Shown one piece after another: positions 1 through 4,491 of a DNA stretch of 9,371 nt. Both the position numbers and the translations under genes were made by a program. Position 1 is the first letter of the stretch. Every line of letters starts with the position of its first letter. The notes under the pieces are model-generated. The model was not told the DNA's origin, ran no database searches, and worked only from the letters and a program-made list of their open reading frames with translations. The DNA lies in contig JAHJXP010000279.1 of NCBI GenBank assembly GCA_018827585.1, forward strand, positions 1-9,371. Direction: 5' to 3'. The DNA comes from Pseudomonadota bacterium (GTDB lineage Bacteria > Desulfobacterota > Syntrophia > Syntrophales > UBA5619).

Positions 1-122
1 CCGCTGTCCGTGCTACCATTTTGGCTGTCAAAGAGCGTTTTCTGAGCCCGTGGCGCCAGCTCAGAGATATTTTAAAATCGGCGACTGAAAATATGCTCTA
101 CACCGTCAGAATCGCCGCGTGA
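1..122 (+). CDS. Possible 3' end of an unidentified upstream gene (partial)
   Basis: A frame open from the left edge runs about 40 codons from position 3 to a TGA at 120-122. The last residues read ENMLYTVRIAA. I do not recognise the family. It does not clearly resemble the periplasmic binding protein expected next to the transporter genes that follow, and a transposase C-terminus is possible but unproven. The main support is that the stop codon lies directly against a perfect 19-bp hairpin that could end a transcript. About 40 open codons can arise by chance, so the call is weak. Confidence 0.3.
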   Translation, partial: AVRATILAVKERFLSPWRQLRDILKSATENMLYTVRIAA

Positions 123-163
123 CTTTTTACGAGAGCGTCAATTATGACGCTCTCGTAAAAAGT
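122..163. terminator. Perfect 19-bp inverted repeat, likely bidirectional terminator
   Basis: The arm ACTTTTTACGAGAGCGTCA (122-140) is followed by the loop ATTA and its exact reverse complement (145-163). The hairpin overlaps the TGA of the preceding frame and is followed by AAATTTT. One arm belongs to the dispersed 19-mer family also seen at 218-236 and 4346-4364, so this is both a plausible terminator and a member of a repeat family. Confidence 0.6.
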
Positions 164-170
164 AAATTTT

Positions 171-209
171 CCCCTCCCCACCCTGACCCTCCCCCGTCAA
201 GGGGGAGGG
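171..209. repeat. REP-like GC-rich palindromic repeat, copy 1
   Basis: A C-rich run leads into a perfect hairpin: CCCTCCCCC (187-195), loop GTCAA, GGGGGAGGG (201-209). The reverse complement of 6551-6588, downstream of uvrB, is clearly similar over the same length, including the leading CCCCACCCT stretch. Two inverted copies about 6.4 kb apart in non-coding DNA suggest a dispersed extragenic palindrome family. Confidence 0.6.
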
Positions 210-217
210 AGATTTGC

Positions 218-236
218 GACTTTTTACGAAGTCGTC
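218..236 (+). repeat. Dispersed 19-mer GACTTTTTACGA..CGTC, copy 2
   Basis: GACTTTTTACGAAGTCGTC here is nearly the same as 121-139 and 4346-4364, differing only at the three or four bases between the shared GACTTTTTACGA and CGTC. All three copies are in intergenic or decayed sequence. This copy lies in the leader of the transporter operon. Confidence 0.55.
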
Positions 237-254
237 AACCTTGGTCCCGGGAGG

Positions 255-274
255 GGGGGGGAAAGCACCCCCCC
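255..274. repeat. G-run/C-run hairpin in the transporter leader
   Basis: Seven G (255-261), loop AAAGCA, seven C (268-274) form a GC-only stem ending 26 bases before the ATPase start codon. It could slow transcription or hide the ribosome site. It could equally be another extragenic palindrome without regulatory meaning. No classic -35/-10 promoter was found between it and the gene. Confidence 0.4.
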
Positions 275-300
275 TTTCCTTCTTCCGTGAGTATGAAGAT

Positions 301-1389
301 ATGGAAATCAGAATCAAGGGTCTCAACAAGAACTACTATTCGGAAGGCAAGAAGATCGAGGCGCTGTTCGAGGTCGATCTGACGATCCCCGCCAACCGGA
401 TCTTCACCCTTCTGGGACCGAGCGGCTGCGGCAAGACGACCCTTCTACGCTGCATCGTCGGCCTGGAGATGCCCGATGCGGGCGAGATCGCCATCGGCGG
501 CGAGATTGTTTTTTCGTCCTCGAAGAACATCTACGTCCCGCCGGAAAAGCGGGGGCTGGGGATGGTGTTCCAGACCTACGCCATCTGGCCCCACATGAAC
601 GTGTTCGACAATGTTGCCTACCCCCTCCAGACCCGCAACGAATCCAAAGAGGAGATCGCAAGGAAGGTCGAAAAAACGCTCCATTTCGTGCAGCTTGACG
701 GGTTCGGGAGCCGGCCGGCGACGAAGCTCAGCGGCGGGCAGCAGCAACGCGTCGCCCTCGCCCGGGCCCTGGTCGCCGAACCGAAGGTCATCCTCTTCGA
801 CGAGCCCCTTTCCAATCTGGACGCCAAACTCCGGGAAGAGACGCGGAAGGAGCTGCGGAGTTTCCTCACCGAGTTGGGGATTACCGCCGTCTACGTGACC
901 CACGACCGGATCGAGGCCCTGTCGCTGTCGGATGCCGTTGCGGTGATGAAGAGCGGCCGCATCATCGAGATGGGGACGCCCCGGGAGATATATTTCGCGT
1001 CCGACCGGCGGTTCGTGGCGGATTTCACCGGCCGCGCGAACTTCATCGAGGGCCGGGTGGCGGCGGACGGGGATCTCTTTACGATGATCGATACCGCAAT
1101 CGGCCCCATCGCCTGCGAGAAGAAGGCCGCGGCCTCGCCGGGAAAGGCGGCGACCGTATGCATCCGCCCGGAGTTCATCAGGGTCTTGAAAGGGGACAGC
1201 AAGGGTGGGGAAAACATCTTTCGGGGGAGGGTGGAATCCCTGGTCTTTGTCGGGGACGCCTATGAGGGGGAGATTCGGGTCGGAGAGACCCTTCTGATTT
1301 TCAGGATCGAACCGACGACCGCCGTCCGGGAAGGCGAGGAGATTGCCCTTCACTTCGATCCGCGCCACTGCTCCATACTCTTGAACTGA
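301..1389 (+). CDS. ABC transporter ATP-binding protein, ferric iron (AfuC/FbpC) type
   Basis: Cytoplasmic ATPase of an importer, powering the permease encoded 14 bases downstream. The 362-residue protein has Walker A GPSGCGKTT (39-47), Q-loop Q91 inside FQTYAIWPHMNV, signature LSGGQQQR (143-150), Walker B ILFDEP with D167/E168, and H-loop H201. A C-terminal TOBE-like region of about 110 residues follows, so the length fits the Fe3+/spermidine/sulfate ATPase group. The IWPHM stretch and the fused permease favour the Fe3+ branch, but substrate cannot be fixed from an ATPase. The frame stays open upstream to a TTG at 214. I chose ATG 301 because the added residues would be encoded by the repeat and hairpin DNA and the conserved fold starts at MEIRIKGL. 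Ribosome site is weak (GTGAG). The switch motif reads THDR rather than the usual THDQ. Confidence 0.93.
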   Translation: MEIRIKGLNKNYYSEGKKIEALFEVDLTIPANRIFTLLGPSGCGKTTLLRCIVGLEMPDAGEIAIGGEIVFSSSKNIYVPPEKRGLGMVFQTYAIWPHMNVFDNVAYPLQTRNESKEEIARKVEKTLHFVQLDGFGSRPATKLSGGQQQRVALARALVAEPKVILFDEPLSNLDAKLREETRKELRSFLTELGITAVYVTHDRIEALSLSDAVAVMKSGRIIEMGTPREIYFASDRRFVADFTGRANFIEGRVAADGDLFTMIDTAIGPIACEKKAAASPGKAATVCIRPEFIRVLKGDSKGGENIFRGRVESLVFVGDAYEGEIRVGETLLIFRIEPTTAVREGEEIALHFDPRHCSILLN

Positions 1390-1403
1390 ACGGATAAGCG
1401 GCG

Positions 1404-3083
1404 ATGCAAAAGACGAGAACGGCCCTGACGCCGAGCCTGATCGCGATCGTCGGATTTCTCACGGTCTGCCCTGTCGTCATGCTCCTTTTCGGAAGCTTCA
1501 CCGAGGGTCTGGGGGCCTTCGGCAGCTTCACCGTGGAGAAGTACGTCACGGCCTACACCGACCCCGCGTTTGCCGACATCCTTGTCAATACGGTCGTCTT
1601 CACCATCGGGTCGGCCCTCGTATCCACCGTCCTGGCCCTGTTTCTGGCCTATCTGAACACCCGGACCAACATCCCCTTCAAGTTCCTGTTTCGGATCATC
1701 TCCATCATCCCGATGATGATCCCGCATATCCTATTCGCCGTGAGCTGGGCCCTGCTCCTGAATCCCTCCAACGGCATGCTCAATCTGCTCTTGAAGGAGA
1801 TCTTCAGCCTCCCGGCGTCCCCCTTCAACATCTACACCCTGCCGGGGATGATGCTGGTGGAGGGGCTGCTGGATATGCCCATCGCCTACCTGATCATCGC
1901 CCCCGCCATGTCGGCTTTCGACGTCTCCCTGGAGGAGTCGTCCAAGGTCAGCGGGGCGTCGAACCTGCGAACGCTGTTCAGGGTGACCCTGCCGATTCTC
2001 AGGCCGGCGATCCTGGCCGCCGTCACCTTGGGCTGCGTCCGAAGCCTGGCCTCCTTTGCCGTCCCGGCGGTGCTCGGCATGCCCGGAAGGAAGTACGTTC
2101 TGGCCACCCACCTCTACCGGATCGTCGCCACCGGCTTTGTTCCCGACTACGGGCTGGCGGCAGCCGTGGGGATGAGCGTCCTGGCCGCCTCCATCACGCT
2201 CATCTATCTCTACCGTCATCTGACCCGGGAAGGCGAAAAATACGTGACGATTTCCAGCAGGGGATACAGGCCGGCCGTGATCGACCTCAAGGGGGCCAAG
2301 TATCCCCTCTTCGGGGTCGTGGCCCTTGTGTCCTTCGTCCTGATCGTCCTGCCGGTCCTGGTCCTGCTCTACACCTCCCTGGTCCCCTATTCGATGGCGC
2401 CGAGCGCGAAGGCGTTCGCCATGATGAGCGGGAGGCACTGGGCGGCGGTTCTCAATGATCCCCTGTCCCTTTTGTCCGTGAAAAACAGCGTCGTCCTGGG
2501 CATCGGGGGGGCTTCGCTGGGGATCGTCCTGTCCGTCTTCGTCGCGTACGTCATCGTAAAGGTCCGCACGGCGTCCGCCGGCGTCCTGGAATCCCTGAGC
2601 TTCCTCTCCTTCTCGTTCCCCGGGATCGTCATCGGCGTGGGCTTCATGTGGTTCTTCGTCCAGACGCCCCTGTACGCGACGATCTGGGCCCTGCTGATCG
2701 GCTATATCGCCACCTACCTCCCCTACGGCATCCGGCCGCTCACCAGCGCCTTCGTCCAGATCCACAGCCACCTGGAAGAATCATCCCGGGTCTGCGGTGG
2801 AGGGCCCCTCTACACCATGCGCCGGATAGTCATCCCTCTTTTGATCCCGGGGATCGTCTCCGGGTGGATCCTGATGGCGACCATGTTCGTCCGGGAGCTG
2901 AGCCTCTCCGTCGTTCTCTCCCGCCCCGGCACGGAGGTCCTGGCCGTGCAGATCCTCCGGTTTGCCGAAGACGGCCTGTGGGGCAGGCTCTCCGCCCTGG
3001 GGATCATAATGATCTTCATCTCTACGATACTTGTGATCATCGCCACCTGGATCGGGGCGAAACTGACGCAGGTGGAAAAGTAG
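1404..3083 (+). CDS. ABC transporter permease, fused two-domain (AfuB/FbpB-like)
   Basis: Inner-membrane channel of the importer, forming a complex with the ATPase encoded just upstream. The 559-residue protein is an internal duplication of the binding-protein-dependent permease domain. Each half has several long hydrophobic segments and one EAA-type coupling loop: EESSKVSGAS starting at E177 and EESSRVCGGG starting at E458, each followed by a leucine/isoleucine-proline stretch. Two permease domains in one chain of about 550 residues is the usual arrangement for ferric-iron transporters (FbpB/AfuB) and related 2-aminoethylphosphonate or thiamine systems. The short gap after the ATPase stop and the shared strand show one operon. 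No periplasmic binding protein lies in the window, so it may be encoded left of the window or elsewhere. The Shine-Dalgarno sequence is poor (GATAAG), consistent with translation linked to the upstream gene. Confidence 0.92.
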   Translation: MQKTRTALTPSLIAIVGFLTVCPVVMLLFGSFTEGLGAFGSFTVEKYVTAYTDPAFADILVNTVVFTIGSALVSTVLALFLAYLNTRTNIPFKFLFRIISIIPMMIPHILFAVSWALLLNPSNGMLNLLLKEIFSLPASPFNIYTLPGMMLVEGLLDMPIAYLIIAPAMSAFDVSLEESSKVSGASNLRTLFRVTLPILRPAILAAVTLGCVRSLASFAVPAVLGMPGRKYVLATHLYRIVATGFVPDYGLAAAVGMSVLAASITLIYLYRHLTREGEKYVTISSRGYRPAVIDLKGAKYPLFGVVALVSFVLIVLPVLVLLYTSLVPYSMAPSAKAFAMMSGRHWAAVLNDPLSLLSVKNSVVLGIGGASLGIVLSVFVAYVIVKVRTASAGVLESLSFLSFSFPGIVIGVGFMWFFVQTPLYATIWALLIGYIATYLPYGIRPLTSAFVQIHSHLEESSRVCGGGPLYTMRRIVIPLLIPGIVSGWILMATMFVRELSLSVVLSRPGTEVLAVQILRFAEDGLWGRLSALGIIMIFISTILVIIATWIGAKLTQVEK

Positions 3084-3105
3084 GCGTGCCGCGTCGGTCG
3101 CGACG

Positions 3106-3133
3106 AAGCCCGCCGGGTCCCGAGGGGCTTTTC
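3106..3133 (+). terminator. Probable intrinsic terminator of the transporter operon
   Basis: The stem AAGCCC (3106-3111) / GGGCTT (3125-3130) has a 13-base GC-rich loop and runs into TTTT then CC. It lies 22 bases past the permease stop. The T-run is short, so strength is uncertain. It also abuts the 3' end of the convergent peroxiredoxin gene. Confidence 0.5.
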
Positions 3134-3394
3134 CTACCCTTTTCCCAGGGCCGCCAGGGCCTTGGGGACCGTGTCAGCGGGGCTGATCCCCACGGCTGCC
3201 GTCCCCAGGGCGTTGAGCTGGGCCAGTGCGTCCCGCACGGCCTCGGTCTGCTTCGTTCACCCTGAGGTGCCGGCCTTCGGGTAGAAATAAACCAGCAGCT
3301 TTCGACCTTTGAAATCACCTAATTTCACAGTCTTTCCCGCCTGATCCGCCAGCGCGAATCCCGGGGCCTTGTTGCCTTTTTTCAGCTTGGCCAT
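3134..3394 (-). CDS. Shortened Bcp/AhpC-type peroxiredoxin with in-frame TGA (putative selenocysteine)
   Basis: From ATG at 3394 the frame reads MAKLKKGNKAPGFALADQ, then GKTVKLGDFKGRKLLVYFYP, then KAGTSG, an in-frame TGA (3257-3259), and TKQTEAVRDALAQLNALG onward to TAG at 3134-3136. This matches the N-terminal thioredoxin-fold half of bacterioferritin comigratory protein, which reduces peroxides through a cysteine in a T-P-G-C-T motif. Here that cysteine is codon 46 and is TGA, so selenocysteine is likely. A SECIS-like hairpin lies 14 bases after the TGA. A strong AGGAGG site 8 bases before the ATG argues for real expression. Oddities: with readthrough the product is only 86 residues, against about 150 for the family. 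The ending GISPADTVPKALAALGKG looks like the middle of the family joined to its C-terminus, suggesting an in-frame internal deletion. Alternative: a pseudogene with a chance nonsense mutation. Confidence 0.6.
3221..3242 (-). promoter_or_regulatory. SECIS-like hairpin after the in-frame TGA
   Basis: On the - strand mRNA, GGCC then GTGCG (3242-3234), loop GGA, CGCAC, a bulged U and GGCC (to 3221) form a nine-pair stem with one bulge. The apical loop begins 23 bases after the UGA and its first bases are G. Bacterial SECIS elements lie in the coding region just after UGA, with a small G-containing loop and often a bulged U. In the E. coli fdhF element, however, the bulged U is on the 5' side, while here it is on the 3' side. 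Confidence 0.4.
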
Positions 3395-3402
3395 CTCTCA
3401 AA

Positions 3403-3408
3403 CCTCCT
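3403..3408 (-). promoter_or_regulatory. Strong Shine-Dalgarno (AGGAGG) of the peroxiredoxin gene
   Basis: AGGAGG reads on the - strand with 8 bases before the ATG at 3394. It overlaps the TAG stop (3407-3409) of the upstream 21-codon frame, an arrangement that permits coupling of the two translations. Its quality supports the chosen start of the TGA-containing gene. Confidence 0.6.
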
Positions 3409-3472
3409 ATTCCGGACATTTCGGTTGGTGGGAATAGACAAACTGCTTACCCTTGAATTCCAGTGTCGGCAT
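3407..3472 (-). pseudogene. 21-codon mini-ORF, possible N-terminal relic of a DNA methyltransferase or helicase gene
   Basis: ATG at 3472, preceded by GGAG (3485-3482) at suitable spacing, opens a 21-residue frame beginning MPTLEFKGKQFVYSH and ending at a TAG that overlaps the Shine-Dalgarno of the peroxiredoxin. From memory, the MPTLEFKGKQ..Y.H start resembles the amino terminus of long site-specific DNA methyltransferase/helicase proteins of restriction systems. On that reading the rest of the gene has been lost. It could instead be a leader peptide for the gene 12 bases downstream. The similarity is short and unverified. Confidence 0.3.
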
Positions 3473-3500
3473 CGTCAATAACTCCTTATCCAGTCAAAGT

Positions 3501-3528
3501 ATTCTTAAAGAAAGCAGAATGCTGCCAA
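3501..3528 (-). promoter_or_regulatory. Candidate promoter for the mini-ORF/peroxiredoxin unit
   Basis: On the - strand, TTGGCA (3528-3523) lies 16 bases before AAGAAT (3506-3501), just upstream of the GGAG site of the mini-ORF. This gives five of six and four of six matches to the sigma-70 consensus. It is the best pair I see in the stretch between the toxin gene end and the mini-ORF, but matches of this quality also occur by chance. Confidence 0.25.
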
Positions 3529-3582
3529 TAAACATCGTAATTATCAACACATCTTTGGCAAAACAGGGCTATCCTCCGCGGA

Positions 3583-3939
3583 TCAATAGGCTAATCCCAG
3601 CAGAGCGGCAATTTGATTCAGTTTCTTGTCGAACGTCCAGAGGGTAACTCTGCTCAAGAGAGCAGACGTCAGCAGATGCATGTCAATGAAACCCAAACCT
3701 TTTCCCATCAGGGATTTTTTTTCGATGAAGGCGATCACCTCGTTATGTTCAGCCACGATTACCGAGGGCAGCGCGCGCAGTAGAGAAAGGATTTCGGACC
3801 TTTTCATCAGATTCCCACAGGCCAGTTCACCGATGACTAAAGGGTGGCAGACCGCCTTGCCGTCATTCAGGAGCGATGCAAGCCCGGCATTCACTTCTCG
3901 GAAGTGTGTCACCCAGACTGAAGTATCCACGAGGACCAT
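3583..3939 (-). CDS. VapC-like PIN-domain toxin ribonuclease
   Basis: A 118-residue PIN-domain protein, the usual length for VapC toxins, which are Mg2+-dependent ribonucleases that cleave tRNA or rRNA and arrest growth when freed from their antitoxin. The acidic active-site residues are all visible: D5 in VLVDTSVWV, E38 in IGELACG, D86 in GKGLGFIDMHLL and D104 in TFDKKL. The frame extends upstream to 4032 inside the antitoxin gene. I chose the ATG at 3939 because it sits one base after the antitoxin stop and starts the conserved MVLVDTSVW. The near-overlap implies translational coupling, so toxin is made together with antitoxin. The gene looks intact. Confidence 0.9.
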   Translation of the reverse strand: MVLVDTSVWVTHFREVNAGLASLLNDGKAVCHPLVIGELACGNLMKRSEILSLLRALPSVIVAEHNEVIAFIEKKSLMGKGLGFIDMHLLTSALLSRVTLWTFDKKLNQIAALLGLAY

Positions 3940-3940
3940 T

Positions 3941-4138
3941 CTATGCCTCTTTGATTCTTCTACGGGGCGGTGATTCAATGTCTCTTTCTGTTCCCCCCAG
4001 CAGGGCAAGCCTCCTGGCACTTTCTCTGGCAATCAGCGCCTCAAGCCCCAGCCTGACCAGCGCGGTTTTCTCCGCAATACCGGTCATTCTTGCCGCCTGC
4101 TCCAGCAGGTTGTCTTCTATGTTCAGCGTCGTTCTCAT
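3941..4138 (-). CDS. VapB-like antitoxin (ribbon-helix-helix type)
   Basis: A 65-residue antitoxin that should bind and inhibit the PIN toxin encoded one base downstream and repress the shared promoter. The N-terminus MRTTLNIEDNLLEQAARMTG gives the beta strand plus helix of an RHH DNA-binding fold. The segment EKTALVRLGLEALIARESAR is the second helix region, and ARRLALLGGTE is typical of VapB antitoxins paired with this PIN subtype. The basic proline-rich tail (PPRRRIKEA) is the likely toxin-wrapping part. AAGGAG lies 8 bases before the ATG, supporting the start. Promoter and operator-like repeats are directly upstream. Confidence 0.88.
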   Translation of the reverse strand: MRTTLNIEDNLLEQAARMTGIAEKTALVRLGLEALIARESARRLALLGGTERDIESPPRRRIKEA

Positions 4139-4167
4139 CAGTATTTCTCCTTTTAATCTGCTATTTC

Positions 4168-4187
4168 GTATGTATCAGTATGCATCA
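4168..4187. promoter_or_regulatory. Tandem 10-bp repeat, likely VapB operator
   Basis: GTATGTATCA (4168-4177) is followed at once by GTATGCATCA (4178-4187), a direct repeat with one mismatch and a period of one helical turn. It overlaps the candidate -10 region and start site of the toxin-antitoxin promoter, where an RHH antitoxin acting as autorepressor would be expected to bind. Confidence 0.5.
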
Positions 4188-4205
4188 ATGATATGGGTTC
4201 GTCAA
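4177..4205 (-). promoter_or_regulatory. Promoter of the vapBC-like operon
   Basis: On the - strand, TTGACG (4205-4200) lies 17 bases before CATACT (4182-4177). That is five of six matches at -35 and four of six at -10. Transcription would start near 4170, about 30 bases before the antitoxin ATG, leaving room for the AAGGAG site. Confidence 0.5.
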
Positions 4206-4217
4206 GAGGCAACCTTT

Positions 4218-4337
4218 TTAAATTCCTGTTTTCTTAAGTTGCGCAAGGCGTTTTTCAGCCGCTCTCGGCGAAATACCCAGAATTATGCTCAATTCTCCTG
4301 CTGAAATTCTCGGATTGTTTTTTATAGCCTCGCGCAT
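4218..4337 (-). pseudogene. HTH / winged-helix gene remnant
   Basis: From ATG at 4337, 39 codons read MREAIKNNPRISAGELSIIL, then GISPRAAEKRLAQLKKTGI, then TAA. The pattern (helix, ISAGELS, turn, SPRAAEKRLAQLKKTG) is a helix-turn-helix of the type at the C-terminus of AlbA_2/RecG-like ATP-binding regulators, where family members continue past the KTGI position with a wing. The frame is open upstream of the ATG as far as a TAG near 4413 but has no convincing start, and the dispersed 19-mer at 4346-4364 lies in it in frame. I read this as a 3' fragment of a lost gene. A single-base insertion near 4218 would extend it, suggesting a late frameshift. Confidence 0.45.
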
Positions 4338-4345
4338 TTTATCCA

Positions 4346-4364
4346 GACTTTTTACGAAGCCGTC
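4346..4364 (+). repeat. Dispersed 19-mer GACTTTTTACGA..CGTC, copy 3
   Basis: GACTTTTTACGAAGCCGTC matches 218-236 except for one base and shares the same 12-base start with 121-139. It lies between the HTH remnant and uvrB. Its TTTACG is 17 bases before TATTCC (4374-4379), so it may by chance supply a weak -35 for uvrB. Confidence 0.5.
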
Positions 4365-4381
4365 TTCTTTGCTTATTCCCC

Positions 4382-4409
4382 CCCTGCCGTCTCCTCGATA
4401 CCGGCAGGG
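4382..4409. other. Hairpin upstream of uvrB
   Basis: CCCTGCCG (4382-4389) and CGGCAGGG (4402-4409) form an exact 8-bp stem with a 12-base loop, followed by TTT and CCCC. It may be a weak terminator or an mRNA leader structure of uvrB. No LexA-type operator was seen between it and the gene. Confidence 0.35.
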
Positions 4410-4491
4410 TTTCCCCTAATAGGATTTAGGAGGATGCACTCTTGTCATCTCCCGGGAATTGTGACAGGATGCGCCTCCGGGGAGGAAGGCA

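Noticed and set aside
121..274. Possible CRISPR array from repeated 19-mers and palindromes
   Set aside because: The copies are inverted or irregularly spaced, with no uniform spacers and no cas genes in the window.
119..382. 87-codon + strand frame across the repeats into the ATPase
   Set aside because: It translates hairpin and repeat DNA and then an out-of-frame part of the ATPase, with no ribosome site.
445..1368. 307-codon open frame on the - strand
   Set aside because: It lies entirely antisense to the ABC ATPase, whose motifs are complete. The translation is rich in D, R, G and P, as expected for an antisense shadow in GC-rich coding DNA, with no recognisable domain.
1731..2771. 346-codon open frame on the - strand
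   Set aside because: It is antisense to the fused permease. The composition (D, G, Q, H rich, no hydrophobic pattern) is typical of the complement of membrane-protein codons.
3037..3318. 93-codon - strand frame overlapping the permease end and the peroxiredoxin
   Set aside because: It is out of frame with the peroxiredoxin reading, rich in R, P, W and S, and has no ribosome site. The TGA-containing frame carries family similarity and AGGAGG.
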